From assembly GCF_002843305.1 (NCBI RefSeq), contig NZ_PGSG01000029.1, positions 62,001-126,000 on the forward strand: a stretch of DNA of 64,000 bases, written 5' to 3'. The DNA comes from Streptomyces barkulensis (GTDB taxonomy: Bacteria > Actinomycetota > Actinomycetes > Streptomycetales > Streptomycetaceae). Below, in pieces: positions 54,684-61,642 of this stretch. Position numbers and translations under genes: made by a program. A model generated the notes under the pieces. That model worked only from the letters and a program-made list of their open reading frames with translations. It had not been told where the DNA came from and ran no database searches. Position 1 is the first letter of the stretch, and each line of letters begins with the position of its first letter.

Positions 54684-55958
54684 TCAGCGATCCGCAGCGC
54701 TGCCGCGGACGACGCAGGAACGGTTGTTCTCCCAGCCCCAGCCGTCACCGTCAGGGTCGGAGGCACTGCCGTGCACGCAGTACACGTACCCGTTGGGAGC
54801 GAGGGCGCCGCGGACGACGCAGGAACGGTTGTTCTCCCAGCCCCAGCCGTCACCGTCAGGGTCGGAGGCACTGCCGTGCACGCAGTACGGGTAACCGTTG
54901 GGCGCGGTGCCGCCCGTGCCGCCGTCCTCACCGCCGTTGTCGCCGCCGCCGTAGACGGTGGCGCGCTCCGACGTGGCGACGATGCCGTTGCTGCCGTTGA
55001 AGAAACGGTCGCCCCAGCTGGTCAGCGAGTTCGGGTCGAAGCCGTTCACCATGTCGAGGTACTCGACGCCGCTTCCGTTGCCGCTCCACGACCAGCCGAT
55101 GTAACCCACTCCGAGGGACTGGGCCGTGGCCATAATGGCGCCCTCGTCGGGGTTGCCGTCGCTGTGCTGGTCACCGAACTCGCCGACAACGATCGGGAGG
55201 CGGTTGCTCACGAAGGCATTGAGGTAGTCCTGCACCTCGGTCGCGGTGTCGTACACGCCGTACATGTGGATGGAGAAGATGGTGTTGCGGTCGGGGTCGG
55301 AGGCGAAGACCGACGCCGCGTTGTCCCGCATGGTGCCGGACCAGTCCTGCCCCCAGTTGGGAGCGTCAACCATCAGCGCGTGGTCGATGCCGGCGCCACG
55401 GAGCTTGGCGATGGCCGCCTTCGTCGCGTCGGTCCACGCGGTGTAGTTGGTGTTGCCGAAGGGCTCGTTGCCGATGTTGACGACGACGTAGTCCTCCTGG
55501 CCCTCCAGCGCGCTCTTCACGCTGACCCAGTAGTCGGCGGCCTGGTCCAGGCTGGTCGCCGCACTGTCCTCGCCGTAGCCGGTGGTGTCGTGCACCTCGA
55601 GGACGCAGATGACCCTGGCCTCCTTGCACTGGGAGATGAGTGTGGAGACCTGGGAGGCGCTCGTCTTCGTCCAGCGGCCGCCGCTGCTCAGAACGACCCG
55701 CACGGTGTTGGCGCCCTTGGCCGCGATGTCGGCGATGGAGCTGGTGCGCTCGGGGTACCAGGTGTAGGCGTGGTTGACCCCGCGCATGACGAATGCGTTG
55801 CCGTTGCCCTCGACGACGCGCCCGTTGCTGACGTGGATGCCGCCTTCAGCCGCCTCCGCCGTACCTGCAGAAGGCCCTGCGAGTGAGAGCAAGAGCCCGA
55901 GAAGGGCAGCGAACGCGGCCCAGGCCCTGGTGATCGGCGCGCTTCGTGACTTTTGCAT
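54684..55958 (-). CDS. Secreted endo-beta-1,4-mannanase, GH5 with two CBM10-like modules
   Basis: A 424-aa secreted enzyme. The signal peptide is about 1-37 (AAFAALLGLLLSLAG ... AEAAEG). The GH5 (subfamily 8-like) catalytic domain (about 40-330) has MRGVNHAYTWYP, acid/base glutamate in NIGNEPFGN and nucleophile glutamate in VVGEFGDQH. Two CBM10-like modules follow (about 348-380 and 383-415), each with YCVHGSASD and DGWGWENNRSCVVRG. They are encoded by identical 82-bp repeats and separated by a very short linker. It should cut mannan backbones outside the cell, with the CBMs holding crystalline polysaccharide. It is divergent from the second mannanase gene. Confidence 0.9.
   Translation of the reverse strand: MQKSRSAPITRAWAAFAALLGLLLSLAGPSAGTAEAAEGGIHVSNGRVVEGNGNAFVMRGVNHAYTWYPERTSSIADIAAKGANTVRVVLSSGGRWTKTSASQVSTLISQCKEARVICVLEVHDTTGYGEDSAATSLDQAADYWVSVKSALEGQEDYVVVNIGNEPFGNTNYTAWTDATKAAIAKLRGAGIDHALMVDAPNWGQDWSGTMRDNAASVFASDPDRNTIFSIHMYGVYDTATEVQDYLNAFVSNRLPIVVGEFGDQHSDGNPDEGAIMATAQSLGVGYIGWSWSGNGSGVEYLDMVNGFDPNSLTSWGDRFFNGSNGIVATSERATVYGGGDNGGEDGGTGGTAPNGYPYCVHGSASDPDGDGWGWENNRSCVVRGALAPNGYVYCVHGSASDPDGDGWGWENNRSCVVRGSAADR
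54702..54783 (-). repeat. 82-bp direct repeat, copy 1 (CBM10 module)
   Basis: Identical to 54807-54888, a 105-bp period inside the mannanase gene. It encodes YCVHGSASDPDGDGWGWEN and the residues after it. Perfect identity including third codon positions points to recent duplication or gene conversion. Confidence 0.9.
54807..54888 (-). repeat. 82-bp direct repeat, copy 2 (CBM10 module)
   Basis: Second copy, identical over 82 bp to 54702-54783. Sequences outside the repeat (APNGYP against APNGYV) differ. Confidence 0.9.
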
Positions 55959-56409
55959 GTGTCTCCTCGGAAGGTTGATGGGGGGAGTCGCTGCCTGGCC
56001 GCCGCACGCAGACGTCGGAACAGGTGGATGACAACGATGTCCGACAGCGGGAAGGCGTCGCCCGCCAGTAACTGAGCGAGCGTCAGGCGCCGTACGGCAG
56101 GCGCTGGGTGAGCGGTGCGAAGAGCCGCCGAGCGGCCGAACCCAGCTGCGGGCCGCTCAACGCCACACCATGAGGCACTGGATGTCCCACACATGTCAAT
56201 AGACGGTTCGAGATTTGTTGCCAGGGGTGGATGGCGGCCTGCCGGCTAAACCGCTAAACCTGCTGCACAGGCAGCGGAATCCCCTCTGCCGCACCTTTGA
56301 CCAAGGGAAACATGTCTTGCGAGATTGATTGACAGTCAAAGCGGCCCCCTCTACGTTCCCCGCAGGTTAACCGGTACATGTCAGTCGTCAGTCGAACGAG
56401 AGAGCCGCG
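55959..56409. promoter_or_regulatory. Divergent mannanase control region
   Basis: A 451-bp gap between two divergent mannanase genes. For the plus-strand gene there is a near-consensus promoter TTGACA (56329-56334), 17 bp, TACGTT (56352-56357). The operator-like GGTTAACCGGTAC (56365-56377) starts about where transcription should begin. A second related sequence, GGCTAAACCGCTAAACC, lies at about 56244-56260. The minus-strand promoter is not clear. No gene is seen in the gap. Confidence 0.65.
56365..56377 (+). promoter_or_regulatory. Candidate LacI operator (TTAACCGGT type)
   Basis: GGTTAACCGGTAC contains the palindromic ACCGGT core; related copies are at 58076-58089 and 60444-60455. It sits 7 bp after the -10 box, where bound repressor would block initiation. 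Assignment to the LacI protein encoded at 60614-61642 is inference. Confidence 0.5.
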
Positions 56410-58056
56410 ATGCATGGTCACCTCCTCCCACCGGTCCGACGCCATTCGACACTCCTCGTCTTCCTGATCGTGGCCGCCCTGGCCGCTGCGTGCCTGTCGG
56501 TCATGCGGCCGCCTCCGGCCTCGGCCGCCTCCCAGGACTCCTTCGTGACACGCTGCGGGATCCGTTTCTGCCTGGACGGCGAGGAGTACTACTTCGCCGG
56601 CGCCAACGCCTACGACCTCTTCACCTTCGGGTCGGGCTCCGGTGACACGGAAACGCAGTTCATGGACAAGCAGCGCATCGACGCCCACATGGCCCGCATG
56701 CGCGACGACGGAGTCGACGTCGTCAGGCTGTGGATGTTCAGCCACGAGAGCTGGCACGGCTTCGAGAAGTCCGAAGGGGTTTACGACGAGCAGCAGTTCG
56801 CACTGTTCGACTACGTGATCGAGTCGGCTCGGGCCCATGGCCTGCGGCTGATGCCGGTCCTGGAGAACTACTGGGAGGCGTACGGCGGCATCGACACACG
56901 CCTGCGCTGGGAAGGACTGTCGGGCGGGCAGCCGGCCCGGGCAGCGTTCTTCGACAAGAACCGCTGCCCCGGGTGCTTCACCTCGTACAAGAACTACGTG
57001 AGTCACGCGCTGAACCGGACCAACCACTACAGCGGCGTCAAGTACAAGGACGATCCGACCATCTTCGCCTGGGACCTGATGAACGAGCCCCGTTACGAGG
57101 GGCAGAGCCAGGAGGAGAACGTCGAAGGGACCACCCTGCGCGCCTGGGTCGACGAGATGGGGGCGTTCGTCAAGGGGATCGACCCCCACCATCTGCTGGG
57201 TGCCGGCATCGAGGGACACGGCACGGAGTACGGCTTCGGCGGCGACGAAGGCAATCCCTTCGTCCATTTGCAGCAGTCCCCGTACCTGGACTTCACCTCG
57301 GCCCACCCCTACCCCACGGAGCACTGGGCAGACCTGACCCTCGAGGAGACGAAGTCCCTGGTCAGGGCCTGGATCAGAGACTCGCACGAGAAGGTCGGAA
57401 AGCCCTTCTTCATGGGGGAGTTCAACGTCCACAACGTCGACCGCGCAGCCTGGTGGCGCGAGATCTACGCCGACTTCGAAGCGGCCGGTGGCGACGGCAG
57501 CGCCTTCTGGTGGTACCAGGACCGGGAGATCGACGGCAAGTTCGGTGTCTCGCAGGGGGACCCGGAACTCGAGGTCTTCCGTGCCCACTCGGCCCGCATG
57601 GCCGCCAAGAGCGGCAGCTCCCCGACCGCCACCCCGACGCCGCCTCCTTCCACCGGCACGCCGACCGGGAGTCCGGAGCCGACGCCGAGCCCGGACCCGA
57701 CCGGCACGCCCACGGCATCGCCCACCCCGGCCCAACGGTGCAAGGTCGGTTACCGGCTGTCCGACTGGGGGGCCACCTTCAACGCGGACGTCACGATCCA
57801 CAACACCGGAACCGCTCCGGTGAACAACTGGGAGCTGTCCTTCTCGTTCTCCGGCAACCAGACCATCACCCAGATCTGGAACGGCACGCGGGTCCAGGAC
57901 GGGCGCAGCGTGACCGTGACGCACCCTGCCGGCTACAACACGACCATCGCGCCGGGAGGGAGCGTGAACTTCGGCTTCAGCGGCACCTCCGAGGACGGGA
58001 CGAATCAGGTGCCCGCGTCCTTCACCCTGAACGGAACGGCATGCTCTTCAGCGTGA
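56410..58056 (+). CDS. Secreted endo-beta-1,4-mannanase, GH5 with C-terminal CBM2
   Basis: A 548-aa secreted enzyme. The signal peptide is about 1-44 (LLVFLIVAALAAACLSV ... ASAAS). The GH5 (subfamily 7-like) domain (about 48-395) has YYFAGANAYDLFTFG, acid/base glutamate in DLMNEPRYEG and nucleophile glutamate in FFMGEFNVHN. A Pro/Thr/Ser linker (about 400-443, repeated TPTPP and SPEPTP units) leads to a CBM2 (about 446-548) starting CKVGYRLSDWG, with conserved tryptophans in NNWELSF and QIWNGT and closing cysteine in NGTACSSA. It should cut mannan and bind cellulose or mannan. GAGAGAGCC precedes ATG 56410. Confidence 0.93.
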   Translation: MHGHLLPPVRRHSTLLVFLIVAALAAACLSVMRPPPASAASQDSFVTRCGIRFCLDGEEYYFAGANAYDLFTFGSGSGDTETQFMDKQRIDAHMARMRDDGVDVVRLWMFSHESWHGFEKSEGVYDEQQFALFDYVIESARAHGLRLMPVLENYWEAYGGIDTRLRWEGLSGGQPARAAFFDKNRCPGCFTSYKNYVSHALNRTNHYSGVKYKDDPTIFAWDLMNEPRYEGQSQEENVEGTTLRAWVDEMGAFVKGIDPHHLLGAGIEGHGTEYGFGGDEGNPFVHLQQSPYLDFTSAHPYPTEHWADLTLEETKSLVRAWIRDSHEKVGKPFFMGEFNVHNVDRAAWWREIYADFEAAGGDGSAFWWYQDREIDGKFGVSQGDPELEVFRAHSARMAAKSGSSPTATPTPPPSTGTPTGSPEPTPSPDPTGTPTASPTPAQRCKVGYRLSDWGATFNADVTIHNTGTAPVNNWELSFSFSGNQTITQIWNGTRVQDGRSVTVTHPAGYNTTIAPGGSVNFGFSGTSEDGTNQVPASFTLNGTACSSA

Positions 58057-58075
58057 CCGCGGAACCGGGATTCAC

Positions 58076-58089
58076 TATACCGGTTTAAT
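58076..58089 (+). promoter_or_regulatory. Candidate LacI operator upstream of manA
   Basis: TATACCGGTTTAAT contains the ACCGGT core with a TTTAA right arm, 55 bp before the manA start. A further GGTTAAC is at 58128-58134. The promoter boxes are not clear. Confidence 0.45.
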
Positions 58090-58143
58090 AACAGGGCTCC
58101 ACGGTCTCGTGGAAAACTTCTGTACGCGGTTAACGTACGGAAC

Positions 58144-59388
58144 GTGGACCTACTTCTTCCGATCATCAAGCCGTATGCGTGGGGCTCCCGCGAAGCTCTG
58201 GCCCGGCTGCAGGGGCGGACGACCCCTGCGGCCGGGCCGGAGGCGGAGCTGTGGATGGGTGCGCATCCGTCCGGCCCGGCGGGCCTGACCCGCGACGGAC
58301 GGGCAACGACGCTCCTCGACGTCGTCACCGACGATCCCCACGCGGAACTGGGCACCGAGTGCGCCGAGCGGTTCGGGGGCAGACTGCCCTTTCTGCTCAA
58401 GGTGCTGGCCGCAGAGCAGCCGCTCTCCATACAGGTGCACCCCGACCAGGAGCAGGCGCGCGCCGGGTTCGCCGCTCAGGCGTCCGATGGAGGGCGCGGT
58501 CCCTACGTCGACGACTGGCCGAAACCCGAACTGCTCCACGCCCTGACCCGTTTCGAGGTGCTGGCCGGCTTCCGTGACCGGGAGGAGGCCGCACGTCTCC
58601 TGCGGGGCCTCGAAGTGGAAGCACTGCGCCCCGTGATCGGCCTGCTGCACGCCGGGACCGACGAGCGGGCCCTGTCCGCGGCACTGCGTGCCCTACTGGA
58701 ATGGCCGCCGGAGGCCCGCGCGGACCTCGTCCACTCCGTCGTGTCCTCGTGCCGGCGTGCTGCCGGGTCGACCGGCCCTGCCGCAGCCGCCTACGGGGCA
58801 GTGGTCCGCATGTCCCGGCATCACCCCGGGGACCTCGGCCTCGTGGCCTCACTGCTGCTCGACCGCCGGGTCCTGGAGCCCGGTGAGGCTCTGTTCATGC
58901 CGGCGGGCGGACTGCACGCCTACGTCCACGGCGTGGGCCTGGAACTGCTCGCCAATTCGGACAACGTGCTGCGCGCAGGGCTGACTGCCAAGGAGGTGAA
59001 CGTCCCGGAGCTGCTACGCATCACCAACCCGGCGGTGCGGGTCCCTGCCGTCACGCCGACCAGGGTCCAGGGACCGGGATCCACCTGGCTCTACGACTGC
59101 CCGGCTGCCGAGTTCGCCCTCTACCGCACGGATCTCGACGGCTCGCGCATCCCCCTCGTACCTGCGACCGGACCTCGTATCGCCTTCTGCCTGGACGGGT
59201 CGGCGAGCCTTCGCGCCACGGCGGCCGGGAGCACGCCGGTGCGGCTTGGCCCTGGCACCTCCTGCTTCCTCCCCGACTCGGACGGAGAAGCCCTCGTCGA
59301 AGGCAACGGCACCCTGTTCGTCGCCACCGTCGGCCACCGCCCGGACCGGCGCGACACTCCCGCCCAACCTTCCGTCCCCCTTATTTGA
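58144..59388 (+). CDS. manA: Mannose-6-phosphate isomerase, class I
   Basis: A 414-aa type I phosphomannose isomerase. The zinc site and catalytic residues lie in PLSIQVHPDQEQA (about 97-109), WPKPELLHAL (about 124-133) and ALFMPAGGLHAYVHGVGLELLANSDNVLRAGLT (about 250-282), where His and Glu complete the metal site. It interconverts mannose-6-P and fructose-6-P, sending mannose into glycolysis. The start is GTG 58144, 87 bp after the mannanase stop, and the ROK kinase gene follows by 85 bp. Streptomyces have another manA in the GDP-mannose locus, so this is probably a dedicated catabolic copy. Confidence 0.93.
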   Translation: MDLLLPIIKPYAWGSREALARLQGRTTPAAGPEAELWMGAHPSGPAGLTRDGRATTLLDVVTDDPHAELGTECAERFGGRLPFLLKVLAAEQPLSIQVHPDQEQARAGFAAQASDGGRGPYVDDWPKPELLHALTRFEVLAGFRDREEAARLLRGLEVEALRPVIGLLHAGTDERALSAALRALLEWPPEARADLVHSVVSSCRRAAGSTGPAAAAYGAVVRMSRHHPGDLGLVASLLLDRRVLEPGEALFMPAGGLHAYVHGVGLELLANSDNVLRAGLTAKEVNVPELLRITNPAVRVPAVTPTRVQGPGSTWLYDCPAAEFALYRTDLDGSRIPLVPATGPRIAFCLDGSASLRATAAGSTPVRLGPGTSCFLPDSDGEALVEGNGTLFVATVGHRPDRRDTPAQPSVPLI

Positions 59389-59473
59389 CAACGTTGTCGC
59401 CCTTCACAGCCTCCGTGGTCCGCCACCGCGGCACCCAAGGCTGTGCCGGGCGACCGGAGAAAGGACCGTATCG

Positions 59474-60448
59474 GTGTACGCCGCCTTGGACATCGGAGGG
59501 ACCAAGATCGCGGGAGCGCTGGTGGACGAACGCGGCGCCGTCGTCCACCGTGCCGAGCTCCCCACGCCGGCCCGGGAATCCGCCCGACGCATGGCACGGA
59601 CCGTCGACGCCGTGATCGACGCCCTGTCCGCCACTGCGGCCTGGAGCGCGGCGCGCGCCGTGGGTATCGCCAGCGCCGGACCGGTCGACACCGTGAGCGG
59701 CACGGTGAGCCCGGTGAACATTCCCGCCTGGCGCGACTTCCCCCTCGTCGACAGCGTGAGCGCCCATCCGGAGCTCTCCTTCGGCCCTGAGCCGATCCTG
59801 CTCGGGGACGCAGTGGCCATGGCCGCCGCCGAGCACTGGATCGGCGCCGCACAGGGAGCGGACAACGCTCTGTGCATGGTCGTCTCCACCGGTGTCGGCG
59901 GTGGATTCGTCCTGGGCGGGAGGCTGCATCCGGGAACCTCGGGGAACGCCGGCCACATAGGCCACATCTCCGTCGGCATCGACGGACCGCCCTGCCCCTG
60001 CGGGGCACGGGGATGCGTCGAGGGGTACGCCAGCGGGACAGCCATCGCCCGGTACGCCGTCGAGACGGGCTGGTCCCCAATGCCTGGCATGCAACCCTCC
60101 GCCGCGGCCGTCGCCGCGTCCGCGCGTCAGGGTGACGAACGGGCCCTGGCCGCCTACGACCGCTCGGCACGGGCCTTGGCCGCCGCGATCGCCGGTTGCG
60201 CGGCGCTGCTGGAGATCGAGGTCGCGGTCATCGGCGGGGGCGTGGCGCAGGCGGGCGACACACTCTTCGGACCGCTGCGCCGTCACCTGCGGTCGTTCGC
60301 GGCACTCGGCTTCATGCGCGGCCTGGAGGTGCGGCCCGCCGCTCTGGGCGGGGACGCCGGTCTCATCGGCGCGGCGGCGGCGGCCCGCAGGCACCACGAG
60401 GAAATAGGGGTGCCTGGCTCACCAGCCGTTCCGCGATCGAGGACTTAA
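59474..60448 (+). CDS. ROK-family sugar kinase (probable mannokinase/glucokinase type)
   Basis: A 324-aa ROK kinase. ATP-binding DIGGTK lies at about 5-10. The catalytic Asp is in LGDAVAMAAAEHWIG, and the ROK zinc motif is GHIGHISVGIDGPPCPCGARGCVEGYASG (read in two parts, with H and three Cys). There is no N-terminal HTH, so it is an enzyme rather than a regulator. In this locus the likely substrate is free mannose released by beta-mannosidase, giving mannose-6-P for ManA; glucose or fructose are alternatives. GTG 59474 has AAAGGA 8 nt upstream. Confidence 0.88.
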   Translation: MYAALDIGGTKIAGALVDERGAVVHRAELPTPARESARRMARTVDAVIDALSATAAWSAARAVGIASAGPVDTVSGTVSPVNIPAWRDFPLVDSVSAHPELSFGPEPILLGDAVAMAAAEHWIGAAQGADNALCMVVSTGVGGGFVLGGRLHPGTSGNAGHIGHISVGIDGPPCPCGARGCVEGYASGTAIARYAVETGWSPMPGMQPSAAAVAASARQGDERALAAYDRSARALAAAIAGCAALLEIEVAVIGGGVAQAGDTLFGPLRRHLRSFAALGFMRGLEVRPAALGGDAGLIGAAAAARRHHEEIGVPGSPAVPRSRT

Positions 60449-60455
60449 CCGGTTT
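60444..60455. promoter_or_regulatory. TTAACCGGT-type palindrome at the ROK gene end
   Basis: CTTAACCGGTTT spans the ROK stop codon (TAA 60446-60448) and is the best-centred palindrome of the set (TTAACCGGTT). It is not at a promoter of a called gene, so it may be a remote operator or chance. Confidence 0.35.
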
Positions 60456-60479
60456 TGTTCTTGTGGTCGGTCGATGTTT

Positions 60480-60520
60480 TCGGCGGGGTCCTGCCTCCTT
60501 CATCCGCAGAACCCCGCCGA
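60480..60520 (+). terminator. Terminator after the manA-ROK unit
   Basis: TCGGCGGGGT (60480-60489) pairs with ACCCCGCCGA (60511-60520), 10 bp stem, 21-nt loop. Confidence 0.7.
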
Positions 60521-60567
60521 GGCTCCCGACGGGCGGTTTCGGGGAGGAACTCCCGAAGCCAATGAGA

Positions 60568-60594
60568 AAGGGCGCGGCCTGAAGCCGCACCCTT
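60568..60594 (-). terminator. Terminator after the LacI gene
   Basis: AAGGGCGCGGC (60568-60578) and GCCGCACCCTT (60584-60594) pair with one mismatch, 20 bp past the LacI stop. Confidence 0.6.
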
Positions 60595-60613
60595 CCGTCG
60601 TGCCCGCCCGCCT

Positions 60614-61642
60614 CTACGAGGGAGGTGGGGCGGTCGATGCCCTCGGCACGAGCGAGGGAGTGGCGACGGGCCGTGACGTCACCTCGCGTTCTTCCAGCAC
60701 ATCGAACAGCACCCGTGCGACCTGGGCTCCGAAACCATGGACGTCGTGACTCATCGCCGTGAGCGTCGGATGGGTCAGCCGGCACAACTGGGAATCGTCC
60801 CAGGCCAGGAGCGACACCTCGTCAGGTACGGAGAAGCCCATCTCCGTGGCGACGCCGAGTCCCGCGACGGCCATGATGTCGTTGTCGTACAGGATCGCGG
60901 TGGGCCGGTCGCCGGCCAGCAACAGCGAACGGGTGGCCCGCGCGCCGTCCTCGCCCGAGAAACCGGTCTCGACGTGGGGTCCGTGCTCCAGGCCGAGTTC
61001 GCTCATGGCCTGTTCGAACGCTGTGGTCCGGATCGTGCTGTGTCCGAGCCCCCGGGGACCGCCGACGTGGGCGATCCGCCGGTGTCCCAGCACCGCCAGG
61101 TAGCGTACGGCCTCGGCGACGGCGGCGGCGTCGTCCGTCCACACCGAGGGGAACCCTCCGGTGAGAGACGGATGACCGACGGCGACAGCCGGGAGGCCGA
61201 TCTCCTGCAGGGGCGAAATCCTCGGATCCTCGTCATGGAAGTCGACCAGGATCGAGCCCGCGATCTGCTGTTCCCGCCACCACCGTTGCTGCAGCCCTAC
61301 TTCCTCCTCCAAGGAGTCGACGAGGCGTAGCAGCAGTGAGCAGTCCCGCTCGGCGAGGACGCTTTCGATGCCGGAGATGAACTCCATGTAGAACGGCTCC
61401 AGCCCGAGCAGCCTGGCAGGCCGGCAGATCGCCAGCCCGACCGCGTCGGCGGACTGACGCGACAGACTCCGGGCCGAGGAGTTCGGGGACCAGCCCAGAC
61501 GCCGGGCCGCGGCGAAGATCCTCTCCCGGGTGGCCTCCGAGACTCCCGGTTTGTGGTTGAAGGCCAGGGAGACGGCTCCCTTGGAGACTCCGGCGGCCGC
61601 GGCGACGTCTTTGATGGTCACCCGCGCGGACGGTGAGCTCAT
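60614..61642 (-). CDS. LacI-family transcriptional regulator of the mannan locus
   Basis: A 342-aa LacI regulator. The N-terminal HTH (about 8-55) is VTIKDVAAAAGVSKGAVSLAFN, with the hinge helix NSSARSLSRQSA. The periplasmic-binding-like effector domain (about 62-330) includes LGHRRIAHVGGP and AILYDNDIMAVAGLGV. Such proteins usually repress sugar genes until an oligosaccharide binds; a mannose or mannobiose-type inducer is inferred from the neighbours. Its ATG overlaps the stop of the beta-mannosidase gene (ATGA, 61639-61642), so both are translated from one transcript. Candidate sites are the TTAACCGGT elements. Confidence 0.92.
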   Translation of the reverse strand: MSSPSARVTIKDVAAAAGVSKGAVSLAFNHKPGVSEATRERIFAAARRLGWSPNSSARSLSRQSADAVGLAICRPARLLGLEPFYMEFISGIESVLAERDCSLLLRLVDSLEEEVGLQQRWWREQQIAGSILVDFHDEDPRISPLQEIGLPAVAVGHPSLTGGFPSVWTDDAAAVAEAVRYLAVLGHRRIAHVGGPRGLGHSTIRTTAFEQAMSELGLEHGPHVETGFSGEDGARATRSLLLAGDRPTAILYDNDIMAVAGLGVATEMGFSVPDEVSLLAWDDSQLCRLTHPTLTAMSHDVHGFGAQVARVLFDVLEEREVTSRPVATPSLVPRASTAPPPS

